Assembly (NCBI GenBank): GCA_947463915.1
Contig: CANHVO010000002.1
Location: 1-64,000 of the forward strand
DNA from: Planctomycetaceae bacterium
Lineage (GTDB): Bacteria > Planctomycetota > Planctomycetia > Pirellulales > Pirellulaceae
Reading direction: 5' to 3'
Length of the DNA: 64,000 nucleotides
Of the stretch, positions 37,312-48,854 are shown one piece after another; positions within the stretch are counted from its first letter, which is position 1; every line of letters starts with the position of its first letter. The position numbers and the translations under genes are program-made. The notes under the pieces are model-generated. The model was not told the origin of the DNA. It made no database searches and saw only the letters and a list, made by a program, of their open reading frames with translations.

Positions 37312-40300
37312 TTGAGGTTTACCTGCCGCTGGTTGCCCCTCCCACCACCGAGGCTCTCGATCTTGATGCTCCAGCATTTCCAATTCTTTCCTATCCTGTG
37401 CCTTTATTGGGCTTCCGGTTTCCAGTTCGCGTTTGCGGACGAAAAAATCGACTTCAATCGCGACGTTCGGCCGATCTTGTCCGACAAGTGCCTGACCTGC
37501 CACGGAGCCGATCCCAAGCATGTGGAGGCCGGATTGCGACTCGATTTATCGGAATCTGCGTTCGCTAAACTCGAAAGCTCCAAACAAGCTATCGTCCCTA
37601 ACCATCCTGACGATAGTGAGCTGATTCGGCGAATTCGTTTGCCTGCGAACGATGAACTGCGGATGCCGCCGGTCCGATCGCATAAGAACTTGTCTTCTGC
37701 CGAGATAGAAATCCTCGAACGCTGGATCGCTCAAGGAGCGGAGTATAAAAAGCACTGGGCCTTTGTCCCTCCCGTTAGACCGAGTGTGCCCCCCGCATCC
37801 CAGCAATGGAGCGTAAACGATATCGATGCCTTAGTGTTTGCCAAGCTCAAGTCGCAAAGCCTATCGCCATCTCCGGAAGCAACTCGCGAAACTCTCATCC
37901 GTCGCGCATCTCTCGATCTGACCGGTCTACCACCCTCCGTCGTTGAAGTCGAAGCCTTCGTCAAGGACAGTCGTCCAACGAGTATCGCTTACGAAAAAGT
38001 GATCGATCGACTTCTGACTTCACCTCGTTATGCGGAACGCATGACCATGTGGTGGCTCGACGGCGCGCGGTACGCTGACAGCAATGGCTTTCAATCCGAT
38101 GACCAACGATTCATGCACGGATGGAGAGATTGGGTTCTCAATGCCTTCGACAAGAACATGCCATTCGATCAGTTTACCGTAGAACAGCTTGCTGGCGATT
38201 TGCTTCCGGAAGCAACCTTAGAACAGAAGATCGCAACCGGCTTCAATCGAAACAACCGCCAGAATAGCGAAGGTGGCTTAATCGCAGAGGAATGGCGCAT
38301 TGAAGGGGTCATCGATCGTGTTGAGGCGACGTCCGCTGTCTGGATGGCGTTGACGATGGGATGCGCTCGCTGCCACGATCACAAATACGATCCAATCTCG
38401 CAAAAGGAAATGTATCAGTTCTTTTCTTACTTTAATAATGTCCCTGAATCCGGTGTCGCATCCGCTGGCAACACTGCGCCATTGATCCAAACTCCCGGCC
38501 CAATGGATGTCGCTAAACTCAAAGAGCTCGACGCAGCCATCACGTCAGCGCAACAATCAGTTCAAGATGCGGAAGGGGTGCTGATCCCAGCCGCTGCAGA
38601 ATGGGCCACGAATATCGGCCCCAAGTTATTGCAAAGCACCAACCGTTGGCGAGTGCTTGATGGCGAGTTAGCCAGCAATGGTGGCTCCAAGCTAAAAATG
38701 CAGGCAGACGGGACGATCCAAGTCTCCGGCAAAACACCGGCATTGGACGTCTATTCTCTCTCACACAAAGCGACTCAGCCGAAAAAGGTTACAGCCATTC
38801 AGCTGGAAGCCATTCCACACGCTTCCCTCGCTGCCAACGGCTTCGGAAGAAAAGGGAACGGAAACATCGTCTTGGGTGAAGTGGAAGCGGAAATGACAAC
38901 GGCATCAGCTCCCGACACTGTCGTTCCTGTCAAAATTGCGAAAGCCTTCGCGGACTACTCGCAAGCAAACTGGAATATCTCAGCATCAATCGATGGCAAC
39001 CCGGCAACAGGATGGGCCTTGGATGGTTTAGATCCATCGAAACAAGTTACGCGACACGCTGTGTTTGTATTCAGCGAACCTATTGCACTCGATACAGGAA
39101 GTCGTCTAACCATCCGCTTGAAACAAGAATCGCTCAGCAACCACAACTTAGGATTGTTTCGACTTTCAGCGACAGACGAGTCCGAGATCAGCGAAGCGAT
39201 CTTGAGTCCATTGCCCGAACCGCTCGTAGCTGCAATCTTGGTGCCAGCCGAGAACCGCTCCGAGGAACAAAAGAAATCGATCGTCGATTACTATCGAACG
39301 CTCTCGGAGAGTCCGGTGGCGAGAGCGACAGCAACTCGAGAAGCCGCGAAAAAGACAAAAGCAGACTTTGAAAGAAGCATCCCCACGGTCATGGTGATGC
39401 AAGAAACGCCGCAACCCCGCGATTGCTTTGTGCTCGTTCGAGGACAATACGACAAGCCTGGTGAAAAGGTCACGGCCTCGCTACCTTCGGCTCTACCGCC
39501 ATTACCAAACGGTGCACCAAACAACCGGTTGGGAGTTGCGAAATGGCTCGTCGACCCATCGCATCCATTAACAGCGAGAGTCCAAGTCAATCGCTATTGG
39601 GAACTGCTCTTCGGCACAGGAATCGTCAAGTCGAGTGAGAACTTCGGCATGCAGTCTCAATTCCCAAGCCATCCAGAACTACTCGATTGGCTGGCAACCG
39701 AATACATCCGTCTTGGCTGGGATACCAAGGCAATGCTTAAGACCATTCTCATGAGTGCGACTTATCGGCAATCATCCAATGTAACACCTGAACTGATGTC
39801 ACGTGATCCTGAGAATCGTTTGCTCGCTCGTGGACCAAGGTTTCGTTTGCAAGCGGAGCTGGTTCGGGACAACGCTCTGGCGATCAGCGGACTGTTGGTT
39901 GAGAAAGTGGGTGGTCCACCAGTTCGACCCTATCAGCCCGAAGGGATCTGGGATGAAATCAATGTCTATGGAAATCTTCGAAATTACAAACACGACAAAG
40001 ACGCTGGCCTCTATCGGCGAAGCATGTATACGATCTGGAAGCGGACCAGCGCGCCCCCGAACATGCTGATCTTCGACATGCCGGGCCGTGAAATGTGTGT
40101 CGTGCGTCGCTCTCGAACCAACACGCCCCTTCAAGCTCTCTCGCTCCTCAACGAAGTGACCTACGTCGAAGCTTCGCGGGCACTTGCCGAACGCATGCTC
40201 ACCGAGGGTGGTTCGACAGGTCAGGAACGCATTCGTTTTGCGTTTCAACTCGCGACCGCTCGTAAGCCCACCGAGCGAGAACTCCATACCCTACTGGCTG

Positions 40301-40470
40301 GTCTCGAACGACGCAACAAGAGCTTCGCAGCCGATCCGGAATCCGCTAAGAAACTGCTAAGCGTGGGTGAAAAGAAGCCCAACGGTGATCTCGACCCGTT
40401 GGAACTAGCGGCCTACACCATTACGGCCAGCGTGATTTTGAACTTGGATGAAACGGTAACGAAAGAATAG
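37312..40470 (+). CDS. Planctomycete cytochrome C-like/DUF1549/DUF1553 (PSD1) protein
   Basis: '[19 protein letters not shown]' CxxCH, '[13 protein letters not shown]', C-terminal '[42 protein letters not shown]'; true start may be the downstream ATG (MLQHFQFF). Confidence 0.93.
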   Translation: MRFTCRWLPLPPPRLSILMLQHFQFFPILCLYWASGFQFAFADEKIDFNRDVRPILSDKCLTCHGADPKHVEAGLRLDLSESAFAKLESSKQAIVPNHPDDSELIRRIRLPANDELRMPPVRSHKNLSSAEIEILERWIAQGAEYKKHWAFVPPVRPSVPPASQQWSVNDIDALVFAKLKSQSLSPSPEATRETLIRRASLDLTGLPPSVVEVEAFVKDSRPTSIAYEKVIDRLLTSPRYAERMTMWWLDGARYADSNGFQSDDQRFMHGWRDWVLNAFDKNMPFDQFTVEQLAGDLLPEATLEQKIATGFNRNNRQNSEGGLIAEEWRIEGVIDRVEATSAVWMALTMGCARCHDHKYDPISQKEMYQFFSYFNNVPESGVASAGNTAPLIQTPGPMDVAKLKELDAAITSAQQSVQDAEGVLIPAAAEWATNIGPKLLQSTNRWRVLDGELASNGGSKLKMQADGTIQVSGKTPALDVYSLSHKATQPKKVTAIQLEAIPHASLAANGFGRKGNGNIVLGEVEAEMTTASAPDTVVPVKIAKAFADYSQANWNISASIDGNPATGWALDGLDPSKQVTRHAVFVFSEPIALDTGSRLTIRLKQESLSNHNLGLFRLSATDESEISEAILSPLPEPLVAAILVPAENRSEEQKKSIVDYYRTLSESPVARATATREAAKKTKADFERSIPTVMVMQETPQPRDCFVLVRGQYDKPGEKVTASLPSALPPLPNGAPNNRLGVAKWLVDPSHPLTARVQVNRYWELLFGTGIVKSSENFGMQSQFPSHPELLDWLATEYIRLGWDTKAMLKTILMSATYRQSSNVTPELMSRDPENRLLARGPRFRLQAELVRDNALAISGLLVEKVGGPPVRPYQPEGIWDEINVYGNLRNYKHDKDAGLYRRSMYTIWKRTSAPPNMLIFDMPGREMCVVRRSRTNTPLQALSLLNEVTYVEASRALAERMLTEGGSTGQERIRFAFQLATARKPTERELHTLLAGLERRNKSFAADPESAKKLLSVGEKKPNGDLDPLELAAYTITASVILNLDETVTKE

Positions 40471-40471
40471 C

Positions 40472-41938
40472 ATGAACCATCAAAATCAACTGCTACACCT
40501 TCAAGACGTGATCAATCGCCGCTCGTTTTTGTCCAACGGAGCGGGTGGTCTTGGACTCGCAGCGCTCGCTGGGCTATCCTCAAGCGATGCCAAGGGGGAC
40601 CAAGCAACACGGAACGCTGGTGGCCTCTCTGACTTGCCCCATATGGCGGCCAAAGCCAAACGCGTCATCTATCTATTTCAGTCGGGCGCACCATCCCAAA
40701 TGGAGTTGTTTGACTACAAACCGACGCTGGAGAAGTATCGTGGTGAGAATTTGCCAGACAGCATTCGCAATGGCCAGCGATTGACCGGGATGTCGTCCGG
40801 ACAAGCGACCTTTCCGGTCGCACCCTCCATTTTCAAATTTTCGAAAAAGGGAAAGTGCGGAGCGGATTGGAGCGAACTGATGCCGTTCACGGGCGAGTTG
40901 GTTGACGAACTCGCAATCGTTCGGAGCATGAATACCGAAGCCATCAATCATGATCCAGCCATCACGTTCTTTCAGACTGGCAACCAGTTACCTGGCCGAC
41001 CAAGTATTGGCTCGTGGTTAGCATACGGACTGGGTAGCGAGAACCAAGACTTGCCAGCCTACGTGGTCTTGACAAGCAAGGGGACTGGACGCACCGACGA
41101 TCAGCCACTTTACGATCGGCTTTGGGGAAGCGGTTTTTTGCCGACGCAGTACCAAGGAGTGAAGTTCCGAAATGCGGGCGATCCAGTTCTCTATCTTTCA
41201 AACCCTCCCGGCGTGGACCGCGATCTGCGCCGAGCGATGCTTGATGAGGTTCGAGATCTCAACGAACAAAAACTATCGCATTCCGGCGATCCCGAAATCA
41301 CGACTCGCATCGCACAGTACGAAATGGCCTTCCGAATGCAAACCAGCGTTCCTGAATTGGCCAACGTCAAAAGCGAACCGCAACACATTCTCGATTTGTA
41401 TGGCCCTGAGGTGAATATGCCTGGCAAGTACGCAGCCAATTGCTTGTTGGCTCGGCGATTGGCAGAACGTGGAGTTCGGTTCATCCAGTTGTTTCATATG
41501 GGCTGGGACCACCATGGCAATCTTCCCAATGCACTTCGAGGACAGTGCAAGGACACAGACCAACCCACGGCCGCTCTCATTCAAGATCTGAAGCAACACG
41601 GACTTTTGGACGACACGCTCATCATTTGGGGCGGCGAGTTCGGTCGGACGGTCTACACACAAGGTGCATTGACGGAGAGTTACGGCCGAGACCACCATCC
41701 ACGGTGCTTTAGTTTGTTCCTTGCCGGTGGCGGCATCAAGCCTGGCGTTACCCACGGGGAGACGGACGACTATTGCTACAACATTGTCAAGGATAGCGTC
41801 CACGTTCGCGATTTGCATGCCACGATTCTGCATCAATTGGGTATCGATCACGAACGCTTCACCTACCCTTTTAATGGACTTGACGCCAAACTAACAGGCG
41901 TCGAACCCGCTCGCGTTGTCACGGAGATTTTGGCTTAA
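40472..41938 (+). CDS. DUF1501 protein with Tat-like signal
   Basis: '[22 protein letters not shown]' twin-arginine signal; '[19 protein letters not shown]', '[15 protein letters not shown]'. Confidence 0.93.
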   Translation: MNHQNQLLHLQDVINRRSFLSNGAGGLGLAALAGLSSSDAKGDQATRNAGGLSDLPHMAAKAKRVIYLFQSGAPSQMELFDYKPTLEKYRGENLPDSIRNGQRLTGMSSGQATFPVAPSIFKFSKKGKCGADWSELMPFTGELVDELAIVRSMNTEAINHDPAITFFQTGNQLPGRPSIGSWLAYGLGSENQDLPAYVVLTSKGTGRTDDQPLYDRLWGSGFLPTQYQGVKFRNAGDPVLYLSNPPGVDRDLRRAMLDEVRDLNEQKLSHSGDPEITTRIAQYEMAFRMQTSVPELANVKSEPQHILDLYGPEVNMPGKYAANCLLARRLAERGVRFIQLFHMGWDHHGNLPNALRGQCKDTDQPTAALIQDLKQHGLLDDTLIIWGGEFGRTVYTQGALTESYGRDHHPRCFSLFLAGGGIKPGVTHGETDDYCYNIVKDSVHVRDLHATILHQLGIDHERFTYPFNGLDAKLTGVEPARVVTEILA

Positions 41939-44900
41939 TGAGTCCTGCATCATCGTTGGTGAAACCGAGCCGTAGGGGCCCTGGGATTTGTGAATTCGCC
42001 TGTGCGTTGGTTTTGACGGTTGTATCCATTTGTCCATTGCGAGCCGACGATGAACCGTCACCTAAGGCAGACAAGATCCGACCGGCGGAGCTCGCGTTCT
42101 TTGAAGAGCACATCCGTCCTCTGCTTCAGAATCGCTGTTACAAATGCCATAGCGCTGAGGCAAAAGAACTGCATGCAAATTTGTACTTAGACAGTCGACC
42201 TGGGTGGCAAAAAGGTGGCGATAGCGGACCAGCAATCGTACCAGGCAAGCCGTCGGAGAGTCTGTTTGTGCAAGCCATCGGCTATTCCGAGACGGCTGCA
42301 ACCCAAATGCCTCCGGAAGGGAAACTGCCCGACAAAGAAATCTCGCTGCTGACCAAGTGGATCGAGATGGGCGCGCCGGACCCTCGCAGTGAAGCATCAA
42401 AACACGCCAAGCAGCGAACGATCGATCTCGAATCCGAACGACATCATTGGGCCTATCAACCTCTCAAGGTCGTCACGCCGCCGAGCGATGAGCAACTACA
42501 GGGCAGCGATCCAAGATGGTTGACAACCGCCATCGATCGGTTTCTTATGGCGAAACTCAAGGAACGAGCCATCGCACCAAGCGAACCGGCCGACAAAGTA
42601 AAGCTCATTCGGCGAGCTTACTTGGATTTGATTGGTTTGCCGCCGCCACCTTCCGAAGTAGACGCGTTTCTCAACGATTCGGAGCCCAATGCCTACGAGA
42701 AAGTACTCGATCGATTGCTCAGTAGTCCGCACTATGGTGAGCGCTGGGGGCGACACTGGCTCGACCTCGCTCGCTTTGCCGAAAGCCACGGTTTTGAACA
42801 AGACTACGATCGACCGAATGCGTTCCACTATCGCGATTTCGTCGTCCGAGCCTTAAACGAAGATATGCCTTACGACCAGTTTCTCAAATGGCAATTGGCA
42901 GGCGATGAGTTTGCACCAAGCAACCCGCTAGCGCTGGCAGCAACCGGATTCTTGGCGGCTGGCGTACATGCGACACAGATCACGGCCAACCAAGCCGAAA
43001 AGGAACGTTACGATGAGCTGGACGACATGGCGCGAACCGTTGGCACGACGATGCTCGGCTTGACCGTCGGTTGCGCTCGCTGCCACGATCATAAATTCGA
43101 TCCTATTTCCAACGCGGACTACTACGGGATAGTTAGCGCGTTCACCACGACTGTCCGAAGCGATCTCGACGTCCCGACCGATCCGGAAGGGGACAAAGCC
43201 AAACTAGCGACCTACGAAGCGGAGCATGCCCCCTTGGTGGCCAAGCTCGAGTCGTTCGATCGGGACGAACTGAGCGATCGATTTGATCGTTGGCGTAAGG
43301 CCAACACGGTTGTTAGCAGCACAACGTGGCTCATTCTCGAACCGATGACGGCAACTTCGTCTGGTGGCGCAACGCTCACGAAGCAAAACGATGGCTCGTT
43401 TTTAGCGACGGGCCAAAACCCAAAGTTCGACACTTATAAGTTCGTCGCAAAAACAGAGCAGAAAAACATTACAGCGATTCGCATCGAAGCCTTAGCGGAC
43501 TCATCGATGGCGAAAAGCGGACCTGGCCGCGCACCCAATGGAAACTTTGATTTGACCAATGTCAGCTTGGTTGCTCGACCGACAAACGGTGCAGGGAAAC
43601 CTCTTTCGGTCACATTGAAGAACCCGCAAGCGACCTTTGAGCAAGGCGTTAACCTAAGCGTCGCGTTGGCGATCGATGCTGATCCCAAGACTGGATGGGC
43701 GGTCGACCCGCAATTCGGAAAAGACCACGCCGCAGTCTTCGAATTAACCGACGATATCGGATTCGAAGGTGGAACGGAGTTGGAGTTCATGCTGGAGTTC
43801 AATGGAAACGATCAACACAACTTCGGCAAAACGAGACTCAGTATCACAACAGCACCCAGACCAGCTAAGGTTGAAATCGGTGGCGATTTGATCGCGATCC
43901 AGGAAACGTTCGCCGCGATTGGGGAGAAACCTATTGCGAAGGCAACAGAGTCACAGCGCCAGTTGCTGCTCGATTGGTACAAGACTCGCGATGAAGCCCG
44001 AATGGTATTGGCTAAGGCCGTTGAGATACATGCCGCCGCGAAGCCTAAACCTACCTTGGTCAAGATGCTGATTTCCAGCGAAGGGGTGCCTGCGGTCCGG
44101 CTGCACACTCAAGGCCCAGATTTCTACGAGAAGACATTTATCCTCAAACGAGGTGACCCGAACCAGAAATCAACCGAGGCTGAACCGCGTTTTTTGACCG
44201 TGTTAACCAAACACGCCGATGGCCCGAAGCATTGGATTTCGGCTCCACCGTCGGGCGCAACGACGAGCTTTCGTCGAACCGCCTTGGCCAACTGGGTCAC
44301 AGACACGGAGAACGGCGCAGGCATGCTCTCAGCGAGAGTCATCGTCAATCGCTTGTGGCAACATCACTTCGGGATTGGGCTAGTCGCTACCCCAAGCGAT
44401 TTCGGCACCCAAGGCACTCGGCCGACGCACCCCGAACTTCTCGATTATCTGGCGAGCGAACTGATTCGCGGCGGTTGGAAGCTCAAAGACATGCATAAGC
44501 AGATGATGTTGTCAGCAGCGTATCGTCAATCTTCGAAGGCAGAATCGACTCGATTGTTGGTCGATCATGACAACACAACGCTTTGGCGATTCACTCCGCG
44601 TCGGCTAGAGGCGGAAATCATTCGGGACTCGCTGTTGTCGGTCAGCGGTAAGCTGGACACGAAGCAGTTTGGTGCCGGGACGATGGACATGAAGATGAAC
44701 CGACGGAGCATTTATTTTTTCGTAAAGCGTAGTCAGTTGATTCCCATGCTTAGTCTCTTTGACTCTCCAGACACATTGCAGGACTTAGCGATTCGAAGCA
44801 ATACGACCGTCGCACCCCAGGCACTACTTATGTTAAACAGCCCAATTGTGCGAGAGTATGCCGAAGGGCTGGCAGGAAAAGCCAAGGGAGCGGGCAGCGA

Positions 44901-45102
44901 TCTTGAGACACAAGTGCGTGCCGTTTACCGCGAGTGTTTATCACGAAGCCCAACGGCCCTAGAATCAGCGATTGCGATCGACTTCATTGGCCAACAGCAG
45001 GCGGACTACATTGGCGCTGGTAAGCAAAACGGCCATGACTTGGCACTCACCGATTGGTGCCAATCCATTCTGAGTTTGAACGAGTTCGTCTTTGTAGATT
45101 GA
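41938..45102 (+). CDS. PSCyt1/PSCyt2/PSD1 (DUF1549/DUF1553) protein
   Basis: 'CYKCHSAEAKELHANLYLDSRPGWQKGGDSGPAIVPGKPSES', 'RWGRHWLDLARFAESHGFEQDYDR', '[13 protein letters not shown]'. Confidence 0.95.
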   Translation: MSPASSLVKPSRRGPGICEFACALVLTVVSICPLRADDEPSPKADKIRPAELAFFEEHIRPLLQNRCYKCHSAEAKELHANLYLDSRPGWQKGGDSGPAIVPGKPSESLFVQAIGYSETAATQMPPEGKLPDKEISLLTKWIEMGAPDPRSEASKHAKQRTIDLESERHHWAYQPLKVVTPPSDEQLQGSDPRWLTTAIDRFLMAKLKERAIAPSEPADKVKLIRRAYLDLIGLPPPPSEVDAFLNDSEPNAYEKVLDRLLSSPHYGERWGRHWLDLARFAESHGFEQDYDRPNAFHYRDFVVRALNEDMPYDQFLKWQLAGDEFAPSNPLALAATGFLAAGVHATQITANQAEKERYDELDDMARTVGTTMLGLTVGCARCHDHKFDPISNADYYGIVSAFTTTVRSDLDVPTDPEGDKAKLATYEAEHAPLVAKLESFDRDELSDRFDRWRKANTVVSSTTWLILEPMTATSSGGATLTKQNDGSFLATGQNPKFDTYKFVAKTEQKNITAIRIEALADSSMAKSGPGRAPNGNFDLTNVSLVARPTNGAGKPLSVTLKNPQATFEQGVNLSVALAIDADPKTGWAVDPQFGKDHAAVFELTDDIGFEGGTELEFMLEFNGNDQHNFGKTRLSITTAPRPAKVEIGGDLIAIQETFAAIGEKPIAKATESQRQLLLDWYKTRDEARMVLAKAVEIHAAAKPKPTLVKMLISSEGVPAVRLHTQGPDFYEKTFILKRGDPNQKSTEAEPRFLTVLTKHADGPKHWISAPPSGATTSFRRTALANWVTDTENGAGMLSARVIVNRLWQHHFGIGLVATPSDFGTQGTRPTHPELLDYLASELIRGGWKLKDMHKQMMLSAAYRQSSKAESTRLLVDHDNTTLWRFTPRRLEAEIIRDSLLSVSGKLDTKQFGAGTMDMKMNRRSIYFFVKRSQLIPMLSLFDSPDTLQDLAIRSNTTVAPQALLMLNSPIVREYAEGLAGKAKGAGSDLETQVRAVYRECLSRSPTALESAIAIDFIGQQQADYIGAGKQNGHDLALTDWCQSILSLNEFVFVD

Positions 45103-45120
45103 TGACGCGAATTTTCGTCG

Positions 45121-45248
45121 AAACAAACCTTAACCACGAAAGACTCGAATCACACGAAAAAAAGGACATGAAAACCGAGGCCAATAATTGAGCCAGAGCA
45201 GATGGTCTTTTTCGTGTCGTTCGTGGATTTCGTGGTTAAGGTTTGTTT
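45121..45248. repeat. Long inverted repeat (perfect 21-bp outer arms)
   Basis: AAACAAACCTTAACCACGAAA (45121-45141) and TTTCGTGGTTAAGGTTTGTTT (45228-45248) with further partial pairing inside. Confidence 0.92.
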
Positions 45249-45530
45249 TAAAAAGAGTTGTTGCCGACGGAAATTTAAAGGAACGATCTAGTCGATGTCG
45301 AGTTTGATTGCAAGAATCGCTGCCGTGAATTATAAAGAGTGTGACTCTGAATTGGCGTAGTCATGCCAGATTCAGATGTGCCCGCGTTCAATGTGCTTCG
45401 CCCACAAGATGCCCGAATTTCTAGCATGTGTTTTCGTGATTCTGTATTTGTTTGGCAACTCTCTGCATCAACGTGTTTGGAGCGTCCCGACTCACCAGCT
45501 CAATGAGTCGGGAAAGAACCAATAAGTTTC

Positions 45531-47372
45531 ATGTATAGAATCCAATGCGAATGTGGCAAGCCGCTTAACGTGGCATTCGGGGACTTCAACAAAGTCGGAA
45601 GATGTCCTTGGTGTTCTCGTGTATTTACGATTCCTGCACCGGTTGCATTGACGACTGGCAAGTTGCGATGCCAATGTGGTCTTGTGATGGACTATGAATA
45701 TCAGGATGCCGGTCTATTGTGCGAGTGCAGGCAATGCAAGGCTATTTTTAAGATCCCCGGCGGTACAGCTGAATCCATGTCGAGTGAGCTTGACCGGGAA
45801 CTCGCTGCGAAACGGGCCGTGGCAGAAGCATTTAGGATTAGGCAACACAAAAGTTCAAGTCCGCCGCTAAACCCTGTTTTCGAATCGCTGGGTGAGTTTC
45901 ACCATACACGCCAACCGATTGTTCTCGACGACTACGAGCGGTTTGGTATTGAGAGAATGATCGCTGGTGTTGCCCTATTGCTGATGACCTGCGTAACGTT
46001 ATCAGTCATTGCAATGTGGGCTCAAGGCATATTGAGTGTCCCCGACCAATGGCTTCCTCAGCAGTTGAGTTCTATGGAGGTAGAGCAAACAGCACCAAAG
46101 CAATTCCTAGAAGACGAACCGAAAGTGATTCCAATTGCACCTCTCGAACAGCCTCGTACTCAACCCGAGGTATTCGAAACCCCAAGTCGATGGGTGCATA
46201 TCGGAGAAATCCCCCCAAGCGTATCGCCCATTCGTCCCGCAGGTATTGGCACATCCTTTGATTCAACGCTCCTCAGCAATAGCGAATTAGAATCGTTAGC
46301 AAATCAAATCGTAAGCGCTGTGAACGCAAACAATAGCCGTGGTCTTACCGAACTTATGGACCCTGAAGTAATTGGAAACTATCTATTTCAATATGCCGAA
46401 CTCCCGCCCGAACAGAGATTTCAATTGGGCGCAGAGGCGATCGCACTGTATGCCAACCATCCTCGCATATCGGAGCAACTTCCAGACGCTCAAGCGTTTC
46501 CGGCAATTCGTATTGGGCAGTCGATGGTTCCATTGATTCGAGTGTGCAACAATTCGCGTCAAGGCTCAGGCAAATTAACGATGGGGCAAAGCCAGCTCAC
46601 CAACCGTCCTGCGTCGACTCCATCTCCTGAGAGGAAGCGTGCAACGGACGATTTGGTCAAAGAGTACGATCGACTGCGACAAGCATTAGATGCGAAATTG
46701 CCCTCTCGATTCGGAGGACGCACGATGGTCGAGTCGAGTGGCACAAACAACTTTCAACGCACTCCTTTGAACGATCTATTGGATCATCCGGCTGTGTATT
46801 TTGCGGTCATTGCGACACGTAGCCGGTCAGGCAAGCCAGTATTGCTGGACCTAGCCTGCGTAAACTATGACCTATGCTTACTCGACGCAACATGGAATGC
46901 CATTGATCGTGACAATCGTAAAAAGTCCTTCCAGTGCAGTCGCCCCCAAAAACAAACCGAGGAGTATTTCAAAGCGTTTCGTGAGTCGGTCGGCGAAACA
47001 GCGGTCAAGGACATCTTCAAAACCAATTCTGCGTTCGATCAAATTCGAACATACAAACGCGAGGCCATTTCGATTTCCAGTTACCCCGAAGAATCGAGGA
47101 TGGCGGACGCGGGACCTGAGGACTGCCTGAACGCGTTGGAGGTCCTCGAATCGCTCTTTCCGAACGACATGCACAATTTCATGCTCCAATGCTTGACTTC
47201 GCGCGATGCTAAATTTGACAAAGAGGCCCGACTCCTTTTGGATAGGCTTATTGAAATGAAGTATAGTAATGTGCATTTCTACGACGACTGGATGAACACC
47301 TGCCGTCGGTCCGGCGACGTGGAGTTGGCGAGGCAAATAATCGATGCACTTAAGGCAAATTGCCTACGGTAG
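45531..47372 (+). CDS. Hypothetical membrane protein with two N-terminal zinc-ribbon-like motifs
   Basis: 'CECGKPLNV...GRCPWCSRVF' and 'LRCQCGLVMDYEYQDAGLLCECRQCKAIF'; TM 'MIAGVALLLMTCVTLSVIAMWA'. Confidence 0.82.
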   Translation: MYRIQCECGKPLNVAFGDFNKVGRCPWCSRVFTIPAPVALTTGKLRCQCGLVMDYEYQDAGLLCECRQCKAIFKIPGGTAESMSSELDRELAAKRAVAEAFRIRQHKSSSPPLNPVFESLGEFHHTRQPIVLDDYERFGIERMIAGVALLLMTCVTLSVIAMWAQGILSVPDQWLPQQLSSMEVEQTAPKQFLEDEPKVIPIAPLEQPRTQPEVFETPSRWVHIGEIPPSVSPIRPAGIGTSFDSTLLSNSELESLANQIVSAVNANNSRGLTELMDPEVIGNYLFQYAELPPEQRFQLGAEAIALYANHPRISEQLPDAQAFPAIRIGQSMVPLIRVCNNSRQGSGKLTMGQSQLTNRPASTPSPERKRATDDLVKEYDRLRQALDAKLPSRFGGRTMVESSGTNNFQRTPLNDLLDHPAVYFAVIATRSRSGKPVLLDLACVNYDLCLLDATWNAIDRDNRKKSFQCSRPQKQTEEYFKAFRESVGETAVKDIFKTNSAFDQIRTYKREAISISSYPEESRMADAGPEDCLNALEVLESLFPNDMHNFMLQCLTSRDAKFDKEARLLLDRLIEMKYSNVHFYDDWMNTCRRSGDVELARQIIDALKANCLR

Positions 47373-47426
47373 AATCCAAGTTTCGCCGATCCGCGTTGTG
47401 GACCCATTTCCTTCCGGAGCAATGCG

Positions 47427-48701
47427 ATGGACCAAATAGAATTTGCCAGCGAACACATGTCTCTCGCGAGACGGTATTTTTTGCAACTTGGATTATGTGG
47501 TGTTGCCCTCGCTCCAACAGATATCTTGGCTATGGCTGGCGAAAACCTAATCGCCGCTCCCTCACAAAAACAGAGGCCGGATAAAGCTGGTGCTCGCCGT
47601 GAACCCTACTTTACGCCCCAGGACGAATTCCGCGATGTCTCGCGAGGGAAACCGTTACCGCATTCCTTGTCCGAGGAAAAGAAACGCTCCGTCGGATTGA
47701 CGCGTGAGACATGGAAGCTCGAGGTTCTTTCGGACCCTGACCACCCAGCCTCCCTTGGCAAGACGTTGATCAAGGCAGATGGTACGGCCCTCGATTTCGA
47801 TGCATTGCTTCAGATTGGCGAAAAACACGCCGTACGATTCCTTAAGGTAATGACATGCTTGAATTTAGGCTGCCCGCTAGGGATGGGACTCTGGGAAGGT
47901 GTTCCGCTGCGAGAAGTGATTTGGCTGACCCAACCCAAAGAGAACATTCGGCGGGTGCACTATCATGGGTACCACAATGATGATCCAAAACAAATGTTCC
48001 GTAGTTCGCTCCCTATCGGACGTGTGTTGGAGGATCCGTTTGATTTGCCACCTGTGATTTTATGTTACAAGCTGAATGGCGAATGGCTTGATTCCGAGCG
48101 AGGCGGACCGGTTCGGATGGTTGTGCCTGAGGCCTACGGTTTCAAATCGATCAAGTGGTTGTCACGCGTCCTATTGACAAATCTTGCCCATGCCAATGAC
48201 ACGTATGCGGAGCAAAACAACGACGTCGATAGTATGCTCAAGACGTATGCAGCGACGTTATCCATTCCGAAAGAGGTTAAGGCGGGTGAGCCCATTCCAA
48301 TTTCCGGATACGCTCAGGTCGGAGTCTCCGGACTGGCGCGAGTGGAAGTCTCATTGGAATCGAATACGTTGGTGCGAAGCGAGAGCGATCCTTACTTCAC
48401 TCAATGCTCATGGAGCGATGCTCAAATGCTGGCAGCACCCCAACGTTGGGGCGGACTCATTGATGATAGTTTGCCAGCAAATACTCATGGTATTGATGGG
48501 AATGGAAAACCGAAACATTGGCCAATGCGTTTCACCAATGCGCATTGGGCGGTGGTGCTTCCCGGTGTCGCACCTGGAGAATATATGTTTCGATGCAGGA
48601 CAATCGATGAAAAAGGAAATGCTCAACCGCTTCCACGGCCTTTTCGAAAAGGGGGGCACGCAGCAATCGAATCGATTGCTATTACGGCAAAGGAAACGTG
48701 A
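47427..48701 (+). CDS. Sulfite-oxidase-type molybdopterin-dependent oxidoreductase, Tat-exported
   Basis: 'LARRYFLQLGLCGVALAP' Tat-like; 'GVPLREVIWLTQP', 'GGPVRMVVPEAYGFKSIKWLSRVLLT', dimerisation-like 'GYAQVGVSGLARVEVSLE'. Confidence 0.88.
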   Translation: MDQIEFASEHMSLARRYFLQLGLCGVALAPTDILAMAGENLIAAPSQKQRPDKAGARREPYFTPQDEFRDVSRGKPLPHSLSEEKKRSVGLTRETWKLEVLSDPDHPASLGKTLIKADGTALDFDALLQIGEKHAVRFLKVMTCLNLGCPLGMGLWEGVPLREVIWLTQPKENIRRVHYHGYHNDDPKQMFRSSLPIGRVLEDPFDLPPVILCYKLNGEWLDSERGGPVRMVVPEAYGFKSIKWLSRVLLTNLAHANDTYAEQNNDVDSMLKTYAATLSIPKEVKAGEPIPISGYAQVGVSGLARVEVSLESNTLVRSESDPYFTQCSWSDAQMLAAPQRWGGLIDDSLPANTHGIDGNGKPKHWPMRFTNAHWAVVLPGVAPGEYMFRCRTIDEKGNAQPLPRPFRKGGHAAIESIAITAKET

Positions 48702-48854
48702 AAAGTGTCGAAAGATTGTACTCAATCGTTCCTGTACTGAAGAAGGGCATATATAAACGCGGAGTTTCGCGGAGCATGTTGCAAAAGAAGAATGTCTCGA
48801 CTTCGTGTTACAATCTTGGATTGTATGCACCTCTACACCAGATAAGGTCTCGAT

